In this document: piece by piece, positions 16,575 to 24,873 of the stretch
Numbering within the stretch: position 1 is the first letter of the stretch
Layout: the number at the start of each line of letters is the position of its first letter
DNA from: CAIKMD01 sp963729935
GTDB taxonomy: Bacteria; Pseudomonadota; Alphaproteobacteria; ATCC43930; CGMCC-115725
DNA length: 64,000 nucleotides
Reading direction: 5' to 3'
NCBI GenBank assembly: GCA_963729935.1
Contig: CAVSPW010000004.1
Span: 124,001 to 188,000 of the forward strand
Translations under genes and position numbers: made by a program
Notes under the pieces: generated by a model
The model's input: only the letters and a program-made list of their open reading frames with translations
The model's database searches: none
What the model was told of the DNA's origin: nothing

Positions 16575-17333
16575 TCAGAGCGCGCGCGTCGGCATCATGA
16601 TCGTGCGCCACATATGGGCGGACGGGCTGTCGTCCCATCCCAGCCCCTCTTCGGGCTGCCGGAAATTGCGCCCGATGATGTCGACGAAATCATCCATGCT
16701 CGGATTGGCATTGGGATCGAAGGCATAGATGTCGTTGACGCAGATCAGCCGCGCGGTCATGTACCATTTGTGGTTCCGCGCCTTCTCGTAGTCGCGCTTG
16801 ATGTAGGATTCGGGCTCGAAATCCTCGCCGAAGAGCCGGATATACATCTCGGGATATTTGTAGCCGACCGATTCGTCCGGAAAGAAGCGCAGCGCCTGAT
16901 GCGCGCGAATGGCCCAGCTCACTTCCTGGTCGACATAGGGCGCGATGAGCTGCGCGCCCCAATAGCCGTGATCCGAGCGGATGAAGCCCATCACGCCGAT
17001 GTCGTGAAGCAGGCAGGCGAGGATCACCTTCTCGTTATGCCCGGCTTTCTTCGCCAGCGCCGCGCTTTGCAACAGATGATTGGCGGGCGCGAAGCGGCAT
17101 TCGAAATAGTCGAGCAAGGTCGGCTTTTTCGGCATCGGCTTGAGCCGCGGATCGGGTCCCTGCAGCACATGCTTGCCGGCCGGCAACGGATCCTGAAGCG
17201 GCCCGGTCGGATCCTTGTCGCCCGAGGTGAAGAGCACCGAGCGCAGGATCACCTGATCGAGATCCTTCATCATGCGATGCTCGAGCGCGTCGGCGCGCTC
17301 GGACGCGCTCATGGTCGCCGCTTCGTTTGCCAT
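16575..17333 (-). CDS. HD domain-containing protein (metal-dependent phosphohydrolase fold)
   Basis: A 252-residue protein with an HD-type metal site. The diagnostic pair is His110-Asp111 in ACLLHDIGVMG, with His86 (FAPANHLLQSA) upstream and His122 (SDHGYWG) and His143-region residues (AIRAHQALRFF) downstream as further ligands. Enzymes with this fold hydrolyse phosphate esters or oxidatively cleave small alcohols. The arrangement, with long N- and C-terminal extensions, does not tell me the substrate. GGAGG precedes the ATG. It converges with the micro-gene pair and appears monocistronic. Confidence 0.75.
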   Translation of the reverse strand: MANEAATMSASERADALEHRMMKDLDQVILRSVLFTSGDKDPTGPLQDPLPAGKHVLQGPDPRLKPMPKKPTLLDYFECRFAPANHLLQSAALAKKAGHNEKVILACLLHDIGVMGFIRSDHGYWGAQLIAPYVDQEVSWAIRAHQALRFFPDESVGYKYPEMYIRLFGEDFEPESYIKRDYEKARNHKWYMTARLICVNDIYAFDPNANPSMDDFVDIIGRNFRQPEEGLGWDDSPSAHMWRTIMMPTRAL

Positions 17334-17732
17334 GGTTTCCTCCGTGCCGGGCTCATCCCTGCCGGCTGATCGATGTTGCGCCGGGTGTGTGTTGAAGGCA
17401 AGACGAGCCTAGCCCAACGGGGCCGCGCGGCCCAAGCCAGTCCGCCGTTTCGGCAAGGCAAAGCCTGGCCGATGCGCCGGAGCGGATCGCCGGCCTCGCG
17501 CCATCGCCTCCCGCGAGGTGATGTCTTTGGCCGTTCTGCGCGCCCCCGCCCATCGCCGAAGCTTAAGTTACACGCCTTCACGTCGAGGTTGTCATTTCGG
17601 CATGACTACCCGTTTCTATAAAATTTGATTATTAATTTCTACAATATAAGGTATCGTCTTCCCTTCTCACTAGAATGGTGGGGTGTAACGGCGATCCTCG
17701 GCGAAAGCCTAATCGACAGATCCTTCGTGGCC
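17334..17732. other. Intergenic region with an A+T-rich patch
   Basis: This 399-base gap between divergent genes has ordinary G+C-rich sequence up to about 17590, then an A+T-rich tract (about 17610-17660) unlike the surroundings, which may contain the promoter of the downstream gene. An in-frame extension of the downstream ORF reaches back to 17625, but it lacks a ribosome-binding site. I see no RNA gene or repeat. Confidence 0.4.
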
Positions 17733-18224
17733 ATGACAAAAAATGGAGCAAATAGGGTGGAGCCGCCGAAGGCCGAGGAATGGCGACGCGAGAATTTCTT
17801 TGCGGACGACAACTATATTAGCAGTCATACCGTCCTGGGCGGAGTTTTCCTCAGACGGAAATGTAATCTTCTGTGGATACTGATCGAAAACGAGGCGACG
17901 GGTGAAGATCTTGTTCGCTGCTTCGCCGATGGGCTCAGCGCCGGGGTGGTCGAGCCCTCGATTCCCACTTTGGTCGATCTGACGCGCTTTACCGGCGCGG
18001 TCGATTGGACCGCCATTCGCGCGGTGCGCGATCTTGCTGCGTGGGGAAGGGGTGTGAAACGCAATTCGCGCATTGCTTATGTGGTGCGCGACGGCCAGTT
18101 CGCCGCGCTGGTCAAGATCGTCGCCGCGCTCTTTCCGCGTTCGGTTCACCGCGCGTTTTATAAGCTGGATGATGCCGTGTCGTGGCTCTCCGGTTCGGAA
18201 CTTCGCGAAGCGCGTTCGCGTTGA
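17733..18224 (+). CDS. SpoIIAA/STAS-like domain protein
   Basis: A 163-residue protein with a region that resembles the SpoIIAA-like/STAS fold: LLWILIENEATGEDLVRCFA, then TLVDLTRFTGAVDWTAIRAV and a closing AFYKLDDAVSWL, which fits the usual AVF-DEALAWL ending of this family. These small domains bind ligands or partner proteins; function here is unknown. The start MTKNGANRV at 17733 is a choice among several in-frame starts and has no clear ribosome-binding site. The 3' end overlaps the convergent gene by 67 bases. A second SpoIIAA-like protein is at 52213-52578. Confidence 0.55.
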   Translation: MTKNGANRVEPPKAEEWRRENFFADDNYISSHTVLGGVFLRRKCNLLWILIENEATGEDLVRCFADGLSAGVVEPSIPTLVDLTRFTGAVDWTAIRAVRDLAAWGRGVKRNSRIAYVVRDGQFAALVKIVAALFPRSVHRAFYKLDDAVSWLSGSELREARSR

Positions 18225-18853
18225 TCGGGCGCGGCTTGAGCCCCAACGCAGCGCCGTTGCGGGTGCCCGTCGTCATCGACAAGGCCTGCTTCCTTCAATC
18301 GCGCGAGCACGTTCATGAAATGCGCGGCGGCGCCGGCCCTGCCGGCGCCTTCGAGCCAATTCTGGTCGAGGAAGGAAGCCAGGGCGGGCTGCCCGAGCTC
18401 GACCTCCCACAGAATGCCGAGGAGCGAGGCCATCGCCTCTTCCACTTCGCGCGCGATGCCGAAGAGGCGGGCTGCGCGCTGCGCCGTCGCGCAATCGCTG
18501 GTTTCCGGACCGGGTCCCAATGCGAAATCGACACGGTGCCGGCGCTGCGGCGGCGCGATCTGGAAATGCGCGATCTCGTGCAGCAAGACATAGGCCTCCG
18601 TCGCTTCGCGCAGCGCGCGGCCATTCCAGCCGAAATCGAGCGCCGGGCTTCCGGGCAGAATTTCCATGCCGAACGCGCGCGCGAGGTCGAGCGCGACGCC
18701 GTGATGCGCCGCTGCATCCGCGCCGCATGCGCGTTGCGCCTTGCGCGGGTCTGCGATGCGGCAGAACACGGTGCGGGCCGGCGCGTCGAGGCCGGTAGCG
18801 AAGCGCGCCAGCACCGCGGGAAGTTGCGCTGCTTCGATCGGCGTCAGGATCAT
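18158..18853 (-). CDS. Hypothetical protein with an HExxH motif
   Basis: A 231-residue protein containing AYVLLHEIAHFQI near residues 87-99. HExxH is the zinc-binding signature of many metallopeptidases, and a downstream EVEEAMASLLG helix could supply the third ligand. No signal peptide is seen. The last roughly 40 residues are low in complexity and overlap the convergent SpoIIAA-like gene, so the natural stop may have been altered or one of the two ends is mis-called. The ATG is preceded by a modest GAGG. I cannot place it in a named peptidase family. Confidence 0.5.
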   Translation of the reverse strand: MILTPIEAAQLPAVLARFATGLDAPARTVFCRIADPRKAQRACGADAAAHHGVALDLARAFGMEILPGSPALDFGWNGRALREATEAYVLLHEIAHFQIAPPQRRHRVDFALGPGPETSDCATAQRAARLFGIAREVEEAMASLLGILWEVELGQPALASFLDQNWLEGAGRAGAAAHFMNVLARLKEAGLVDDDGHPQRRCVGAQAAPDQRERASRSSEPESHDTASSSL

Positions 18854-18880
18854 GGCGCAAGCCTCGAAGGGCGGACGATC

Positions 18881-19012
18881 ATGAATTTGCTGAAAGCTCT
18901 CATTTCGAAAGCTAGAACAACGCTTTGGCCTTGCCTGTCAAGGGGCGGTCACGCCGAAGCCGAAGCCGGCAGGCTGGTTTCGCCGCTTTTGCAAGAAGCA
19001 GCCGGGCATTGA
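18881..19012 (+). CDS. Possible micro-protein (43 aa)
   Basis: An ATG at 18881, with GGCGGA about six bases upstream, opens a 43-codon frame starting MNLLKALISKARTTLWP and ending LVSPLLQEAAGH. The start is amphipathic and basic, like a short membrane-associated helix. It is divergent from the HExxH gene. There is no family match that I recognise, and the frame is short enough to occur by chance. Confidence 0.25.
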   Translation: MNLLKALISKARTTLWPCLSRGGHAEAEAGRLVSPLLQEAAGH

Positions 19013-19350
19013 TGCCGCATCGCAGCAACGCGGTTTTCCGGCAGGCGAGCTTAACCGCGCCGGCGAAGCCCGCGGCCGGTGCTTCGCCCCTTGCGTCAAA
19101 ATCAAGAATCCATAGACCATCTATGGTCTTGCGACAGTTGCGAATTCACAGTCGATGGGGCAGAGTTACCCGCCCTCAAGGTTTGGCACCGCGTGTGTCC
19201 CGGCCGGGATTTGTTAAGCGGTTCCGGTCGTTGCGTGCGCGTGGGGGAAGCGCAAGAGAAGCGGCCAGCCGTGATCGCAAACGGACGCGCCGACGCAAGC
19301 CAGAACCTTGTATGGCGCAGGGGGGCGGAGCGGTTTAAGGAGATTAGGCT
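19013..19350. other. Leader region of the oxidoreductase operon
   Basis: These 338 bases precede the operon at 19351. They contain a perfect dyad at 19110-19126 (listed separately) and, at the very end, AAGGAG at about 19338-19343 that serves the TTG start. I find no supported gene here. Confidence 0.4.
19110..19129. promoter_or_regulatory. Candidate operator: two overlapping perfect dyads
   Basis: CCATAGA (19110-19116) and TCTATGG (19120-19126) are perfect inverted repeats around CCA. Overlapping them, AGACCA (19114-19119) and TGGTCT (19124-19129) are inverted repeats around TCTA. This lies about 220 bases before the 2-oxoacid oxidoreductase operon and has the form of a regulator-binding site. 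There is no T-run, so it is not a terminator. Confidence 0.35.
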
Positions 19351-21138
19351 TTGGAGCCCACGAATATCGCGGCCCCTGATTACTTCCATAAAGTCGTCGA
19401 TTGTCAGTGGGCCTGTCCGGCGCATACGCCGGTTCCGGAATATATCCGCTTGATCGCGGCCGGGCGTTATACCGACGCCTACATGATCAATTGGAAGTCG
19501 AACGTGTTCCCGGGCATCCTCGGGCGCACCTGCGACCGGCCTTGCGAGCCCGCCTGCCGGCGCGGCCGCGTCGAGAAAGAGCCGGTCGCGATCTGCCGCT
19601 TGAAGCGCGTCGCCGCGGACAACAAGGACGACATCCGCGACCGCTTGCCCGGTATTCCGGTACAGAAGAACGGCAAGCGGATCGCGCTCATCGGCGCGGG
19701 GCCGGCCTCGCTCACCGTGGCGCGCGATCTGGCGCCCTTGGGCTATCACCTCGTGATGTTCGACGCCGATCCGAAGGCCGGCGGGATGATGCGCACCCAG
19801 ATCCCGCGCTTTCGACTGCCCGAATCAGTCACCGACGAGGAATGCGGCTACATTACGGATATGGGCATCGAGACGCATTTCGGCGAGCGCATCGACAGCC
19901 TGAAGAAGCTTTTGACGCAGGGCTATGACGCGATCTTCGTCGGCTCGGGCGCGCCGCGCGGCCGCGAGCTCGACATCCCCGGCCGCAAGGAAGCCGCGGC
20001 CAATGTCCATATCGGCATCGACTGGCTCTCAAGCGTCTCCTTCGGACATATCGACAAGATCGGCAAGCGCGTGATCGTGCTCGGCGGCGGCAATACCGCC
20101 ATGGATTGCTGCCGCACCTCGCGGCGCCTGGGCGGCGAAGACGTGAAGGTCATCGTGCGCTCGGGCTTCGAAGAGATGAAGGCGTCGCCTTGGGAAAAGG
20201 AAGACGCCATGCACGAGGACATCCCGATCCTCAACATGCTCGTGCCCAAGGAATTCACGCACAAGAACGGACGCCTGACCGGCGTCACCTTCGAAAAGGT
20301 GAAAGCGGCCTATGACGCCAAGGGACGGCGCTCGCTCGTGCCGACGGGCGAGCCGGACCAGCATTTCGAATGCGACGATGTGCTGGTCGCGGTCGGGCAG
20401 GAGAATGCCTTTCCCTGGATCGAGCGCGACATCGGCATGGAATTCGACAAATGGGACATGCCGGTGGTCGATCCGGCGACGATGCAGTCGACGATCCCGA
20501 CCGTGTTCTTCGGCGGCGACGCGGCATTCGGGCCCAAGAATATCATCTGGGCGGTGGCGCATGGCCACGAGGCGGCGGTCTCGATCGACAAATTGTGCCA
20601 TGGCGAGGACGTGAAGAAGCGCCCGCCGCCCGATGTCGCGCTCATCAGCCAGAAGATGGGCATCCATGAGTGGAGCTATGACAACGATATCTCCAACGAT
20701 GCGCGCTATCGCGTGCCGTTGCAGGACAAGGTGATCGCGCTCAAGGACGTGAAGCTGGAGGTCGAGCTGGGCTTCGACCGGAAGCTCGGCTATGCCGAGG
20801 CCGAGCGCTGCCTCAATTGCGACGTCGAGACCGTGTTCACGCCGTCTTTATGCATCGAATGCGATGCCTGCGTCGATATCTGCCCGATGGACTGCATCAC
20901 CTTCACCGCGAACGAGGATGAGGAGCATCTGCGGCTCCATCTGAAGGCGCCGGCGAAGAATCATACCCAGGACATCTACGTCTCGCCCGAATTGAAGACC
21001 GGCCGCATCATGGCCAAGGACGAGGATGTGTGCCTTCATTGCAGCCTGTGCGCCGAGCGGTGTCCGACCGGCGCCTGGGACATGCAGAAATTCCTTCTTG
21101 ATATGACGGTGGCTGGACCCGCATGCCGAAGCAAATAG
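19351..21138 (+). CDS. GltD-like NAD(P)/FAD oxidoreductase with 4Fe-4S ferredoxin domain (KOR electron-transfer subunit)
   Basis: A 595-residue flavoprotein. The N-terminus has the cysteine-rich GltD-type cluster region (DCQWACPAHTPVPEY, then CDRPCEPACRRGR). FAD binds at IALIGAGPASLTVARDLA near 110-128 and NAD(P)H at VIVLGGGNTAMDCCR near 233-247. The C-terminus adds two ferredoxin clusters: CIECDACVDICPMDC near 502 and CLHCSLCAERCPTG near 559. It is suited to moving electrons between NAD(P)H and the Fe-S oxidoreductase encoded next. The start is TTG with AAGGAG eight bases upstream. The next gene starts inside its last codons. Confidence 0.85.
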   Translation: MEPTNIAAPDYFHKVVDCQWACPAHTPVPEYIRLIAAGRYTDAYMINWKSNVFPGILGRTCDRPCEPACRRGRVEKEPVAICRLKRVAADNKDDIRDRLPGIPVQKNGKRIALIGAGPASLTVARDLAPLGYHLVMFDADPKAGGMMRTQIPRFRLPESVTDEECGYITDMGIETHFGERIDSLKKLLTQGYDAIFVGSGAPRGRELDIPGRKEAAANVHIGIDWLSSVSFGHIDKIGKRVIVLGGGNTAMDCCRTSRRLGGEDVKVIVRSGFEEMKASPWEKEDAMHEDIPILNMLVPKEFTHKNGRLTGVTFEKVKAAYDAKGRRSLVPTGEPDQHFECDDVLVAVGQENAFPWIERDIGMEFDKWDMPVVDPATMQSTIPTVFFGGDAAFGPKNIIWAVAHGHEAAVSIDKLCHGEDVKKRPPPDVALISQKMGIHEWSYDNDISNDARYRVPLQDKVIALKDVKLEVELGFDRKLGYAEAERCLNCDVETVFTPSLCIECDACVDICPMDCITFTANEDEEHLRLHLKAPAKNHTQDIYVSPELKTGRIMAKDEDVCLHCSLCAERCPTGAWDMQKFLLDMTVAGPACRSK

Positions 21139-22961
21139 AAGCGATCAACGATTTCGTCGTCAAATTCGCGAACGTCAACGGTTCGGGCTCGGCGAGCGCG
21201 AACGAGCTGTTCGCGCGCTCGGTGCTGCGCATGGGCGTACCGGTCGCGTCTCGCAACATCTTCCCGTCGAACATCCAGGGCCTTCCGACCTGGTACGAGG
21301 TGCGCATCTGCGAGGCAGGCCATCTCGGGCGGCGCGGCGGCGTCGATCTGATGGTGGCGATGAATCCGCAGACCTGGGCCGCGGACGTGGCCGAGATCGA
21401 TCCCGGCGGCTATCTGTTCTACAATTCAACCAAGCCGATGCCGCCGTCGAAATTCCGCGACGACATCAACGTCATCGGCGTGCCCTTGACCGATATCTGC
21501 AACCGCGCCTTCACCGATCCGCGCCAGCGCCAGCTCTTCAAGAACATCATCTATGTCGGCGCGCTGGCCGCGCTCCTCAACATGGACGTGCTGGCGATCG
21601 AGAAGCTGATCGCCGATCAGTTCCAGGGCAAGGACAAGCTCATCGCGCCCAATGTGAAGGCGCTGCATATGGGCATCGACTACGCGAAGGCCCATCTGGC
21701 GCCGCTCGGTCTGCGGGTGCGCCAGTCCGACAAGGTCGGCGACCGTATCTTCATCGACGGCAACAGCGCCTCCGCTCTGGGCGCGGTCTATGGCGGCGCC
21801 ACGGTCTGCGCGTGGTATCCGATCACGCCCTCGACCGGCGTGGCCGAGGCCTTCATGCGTTATTGCCGCAAATACCGCCTGGACAAGGAAACCGGCAAGG
21901 CGAAATACGCGATCGTGCAGGGCGAGGATGAGCTCGCCTCGATCGGCATCGTCATGGGCGCGGGGTGGAACGGTTCGCGCGCCTTCACCTGCACCTCGGG
22001 CCCCGGCGTCTCGCTGATGACCGAGTTCCTAGGGCTGGGCTATTATGCCGAGATCCCGGCGGTGGTGATGGACGTACAACGCGGCGGGCCGTCGACCGGC
22101 ATGCCGACGCGCACGCAGCAAGCCGATCTCATCGGCGCCGCTTATGCCTCGCATGGCGACACCAAGCATCCGATGCTCTTCCCCGAGGATCCGGGCGAAT
22201 GCTTCGAGATGGCGGCGCTCGCCTTCGACATGGCCGACCGGCTGCAAACTCCCATCTTCCTCATGCTCGATCTCGACATCGGCATGAATGACTGGCTGAC
22301 CAAGCCCTTCGCCTGGGATGACGCCCGCCAGCTCGACCGTGGCAAGGTCCTGTCATCTCAGGATCTGGAGGCGGGCAAGGAGTTCGCGCGCTACACCGAT
22401 TTCGACGGCGACGGCATCGGCCATCGCACCTATCCCGGCACGCATCCCACGAAGGGCAGCTATTTCACCCGCGGCTCCTCGCATGACCGTTTCGCCAAAT
22501 ACAGCGAGAACGGCACGGTCTATGTCGAGAACATGCAGCGCCTGTTGCGCAAATTCGAGACCGCGAAGAAGCTCGTGCCGGCGCCGCTGCGGCGCGATGC
22601 CAAGGCGAAGACGAAATATGGCGTGCTCTATTTCGGCTCGACCACGCCTTCGATGCACGAGGCGCTCGAGGCCTTCGACGCGCAGGGCATCCATCTGAAC
22701 GCGATGCGGGTGAGGGGATTTCCCTTCAGCGACGAGGTGGTCAACTTCGTGCTCGAGCACGAGCAGGTCTTCCTCGTCGAGCAGAATCGCGACGCGCAGC
22801 TTCGGACCCTGCTCATGGCCGAGTGCAATCTCGATCCGGCGCGCATCGTGCCAGTCTTGCATTACGACGGCACGCCGATCACGGCGCGCTTCATCATCGA
22901 CAAGATCGGCGGCCTTCTGAAGGCGCGCAACATCGCGCCGCTTCGCGAAGTGGCCCGGTAA
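21123..22961 (+). CDS. korA: 2-oxoacid:acceptor oxidoreductase, fused gamma/alpha subunit
   Basis: A 612-residue fusion. Residues about 10-190 are the gamma domain (VNGSGSASANELFARSVLRM at the start). The alpha domain begins near 215 with the pyruvate:ferredoxin-oxidoreductase hallmark WYPITPSTGVAEAFM, followed by GEDELASIGIVMGAGWNGSR and TSGPGVSLMTEFLG. Together with the beta subunit it oxidatively decarboxylates a 2-oxoacid, probably 2-oxoglutarate, to the acyl-CoA, passing electrons to Fe-S carriers. The ATG lies 16 bases inside the preceding gene, so translation is coupled. The 2-oxoglutarate assignment rests on this subunit layout and is not certain. Confidence 0.83.
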   Translation: MPKQIEAINDFVVKFANVNGSGSASANELFARSVLRMGVPVASRNIFPSNIQGLPTWYEVRICEAGHLGRRGGVDLMVAMNPQTWAADVAEIDPGGYLFYNSTKPMPPSKFRDDINVIGVPLTDICNRAFTDPRQRQLFKNIIYVGALAALLNMDVLAIEKLIADQFQGKDKLIAPNVKALHMGIDYAKAHLAPLGLRVRQSDKVGDRIFIDGNSASALGAVYGGATVCAWYPITPSTGVAEAFMRYCRKYRLDKETGKAKYAIVQGEDELASIGIVMGAGWNGSRAFTCTSGPGVSLMTEFLGLGYYAEIPAVVMDVQRGGPSTGMPTRTQQADLIGAAYASHGDTKHPMLFPEDPGECFEMAALAFDMADRLQTPIFLMLDLDIGMNDWLTKPFAWDDARQLDRGKVLSSQDLEAGKEFARYTDFDGDGIGHRTYPGTHPTKGSYFTRGSSHDRFAKYSENGTVYVENMQRLLRKFETAKKLVPAPLRRDAKAKTKYGVLYFGSTTPSMHEALEAFDAQGIHLNAMRVRGFPFSDEVVNFVLEHEQVFLVEQNRDAQLRTLLMAECNLDPARIVPVLHYDGTPITARFIIDKIGGLLKARNIAPLREVAR

Positions 22962-22977
22962 AGGACGGCGGAACACC

Positions 22978-24031
22978 ATGACCTATATTCCGAAACCGAA
23001 GCTCCACCATCCGCAGCTGCCGACCAACAAGCTGGGCTTCACGCACCGCGATTACGAGGGCTCGATCTCGACCCTCTGCGCCGGCTGCGGCCATGATTCG
23101 ATCAGCGCCGCGATCATCCAAGCCTGCTTCGAGCTCGATCTCCAGCCGCACCGCATCGCCAAGATGTCGGGCATCGGCTGCTCGTCCAAGACGCCGGATT
23201 ATTTCCTCGGCAATTCGCACGGCTTCAATTCCGTGCATGGCCGCATGCCCTCGGTGCTGACCGGCGCCAATCTCGCCAACAAGGATCTGATCTATCTCGG
23301 CGTCTCGGGCGACGGCGACAGCGCGTCGATCGGCTTCGGCCAGTTCGCGCACAGCATCCGCCGCGGCGTGAACATGCTCTATATCGTCGAGAACAACGGC
23401 GTCTACGGGCTCACCAAGGGTCAGTTCTCGGCGACATCGGACAAGGGCTCCAAGAGCAAATACGGCGCCACCAACAACGACAGCGCGATCGACATGGTCG
23501 CGATGGCGCTCGGGCTGGGCGCGACCTTCGTCGCGCGCGGTTTCTCGGGCGACAAGGCCCAGCTCGTGCCGTTGATCAAGGCCGCGATCAACCACCACGG
23601 CGCGGCTTTCATCGATTGCATCAGCCCCTGCGTCGCCTTCAACAACCATGTCGGCTCGACCAAGAGCTTCGATTATGTGCGCGAGCACAACGAGACCGTC
23701 AACCGGCTCGACGTAATGGTCGAGCACGAGCCGATCGTCGCGGATTACGCGCCCGGTACGGTCGAGCTCGTGACCCAGCATGACGGTTCGGTGCTGCGCT
23801 TGAGGAAGCTGGCGCCGCATTACGATCCGAGCGACAAGATCGCCGCCATGACCTATCTGCAGGAGCGCGCGGCGGCGGGGAGATCGTCACCGGCCTCCTC
23901 TATGTCGATCCGCAAGGGCAGGATTTGCACGACTATCTCAACACGTCGAGAAGCCCTTGAACGAGCTCGGCACTTCGGATCTCGTGCCGGGTACGGCCGC
24001 GCTCGAAAAGCTCAACCAGTCGCTGCGGTAA
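22978..24031 (+). CDS. korB: 2-oxoacid:acceptor oxidoreductase beta subunit, C-terminus carrying two 1-nt frameshifts
   Basis: The protein binds thiamine diphosphate and an Fe-S cluster: LCAGCGHDSIS near 32-42 and GIGCSSK near 64-70 supply cysteines, and GVSGDGDSASIG with IVENNGVYG is the thiamine diphosphate/metal motif. The frame is intact to QERAAAG near residue 300. Then the expected EIVTGLLYVDPQGQDLHDYL appears in one other frame and VEKPLNELGTSDLVPGTAAL in the third, ending at TAA 24029-24031. Adding one G at the GGGG run 23877-23880 and one G after 23945 restores a 351-residue protein. Without these the first frame runs on to 24174 with meaningless sequence. GGCGGA precedes the ATG. 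Confidence 0.8.
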
Positions 24032-24052
24032 AACCTGTCCGTGCGCCGGCGG

Positions 24053-24082
24053 AAAAAGAAAAGGCCGCGGTCAACCGCGGCC
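24053..24082 (-). terminator. Rho-independent terminator for the minus-strand flavin reductase gene
   Basis: GGCCGCGG (24063-24070) and CCGCGGCC (24075-24082) form a perfect 8-bp stem around TCAA. On the minus strand it is followed by TTTTCTTTTT (complement of 24053-24062), a good U-tract. On the plus strand no T-run follows, so it would end the oxidoreductase operon less efficiently. Confidence 0.75.
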
Positions 24083-24240
24083 CAAGTTTAGGGAGGAACG
24101 CCCTGTGCAGGGCGTGCTCCCATAACGCAGGAAGCCTAATCCCTATTCCCAGGCTGCGCCGGCCGCCGCGGTGACTTTTTTCGGGCGGGTCCGTGACACG
24201 GCAGCTTTATTGCAGGCGGCCGTTCCACCGGCGCCGCGAA

Positions 24241-24744
24241 CTATCCGCCGTAGAACACGTTGTCGCCCAGATCCTTCATTTCGAGAATCGCGGCGTCCGG
24301 ACGACCGACGGGCGGCTTCATCACATGCGCCTCGACCACTTCGGCGACGACGATGTGATGGTCGCCCTGCTCGACGACCGCAGTGACCTTGCATTCGACG
24401 GCGGCGAGCGCCTCGGTCAGGATCGGCGCGCCGGTGACGCCCTTGTGGAAGGGCTGCCCGCTGATCTTGCCCTCGGCCAGGGTCGCGTTCTTGAAGAAGG
24501 TGAAGGCGAGGCCTTTTTGATCCTTGCCGAGCATGTTGAGCACGAAAGCCCTCGTGCTCTTCACCAGCGCATAGGCGCCGGAATCCGTCTTGACGCCGAC
24601 CACGACCAGGGGCGGCGCGAAAGCGGTTTGCGTCACCCAGTTCACGGTTGCCGCGGCGATGCCGCCTTTGCCGTCATCGGCGGTCATGACGTAGATTCCG
24701 TAGGGGATCATACGGAGCGCGGTCTTCTTGGCGTCGGCGTTCAT
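24241..24744 (-). CDS. Flavin reductase family protein (FMN-binding split barrel)
   Basis: A 167-residue protein of the HpaC/flavin-reductase-like family. Typical segments are IPYGIYVMTADDGKGGIAAA near 14-33, with the following TVNWVTQTAFAPP loop, and VLNMLGKDQKGLAFTFFKN. Such proteins bind FMN or FAD and supply reduced flavin to two-component monooxygenases, or act as small flavoproteins. AGGAGG precedes the ATG. It follows a binding-protein-like gene and a GntR regulator on the same strand and is closed by the terminator at 24053-24082. The oxygenase partner is not obvious. Confidence 0.82.
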   Translation of the reverse strand: MNADAKKTALRMIPYGIYVMTADDGKGGIAAATVNWVTQTAFAPPLVVVGVKTDSGAYALVKSTRAFVLNMLGKDQKGLAFTFFKNATLAEGKISGQPFHKGVTGAPILTEALAAVECKVTAVVEQGDHHIVVAEVVEAHVMKPPVGRPDAAILEMKDLGDNVFYGG

Positions 24745-24873
24745 TGTTTCCTCCTCTTCAAACGGCGAGCGAGCGTTGTTGTAGCACGTCGTGCCGATCG
24801 TGCCAGACCCCGCCGCTCTCCGCTCGCCGCCCTCGCGCCCCTCTTCAATCGGTTTTGCGGAGCCGCAATAGGG

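Noticed and set aside
24032..24174. Continuation of the KOR beta frame to 24174.
   Set aside because: After the first frameshift the sequence is Arg/Ser/Pro-rich without resemblance to the family, and it crosses a terminator hairpin.
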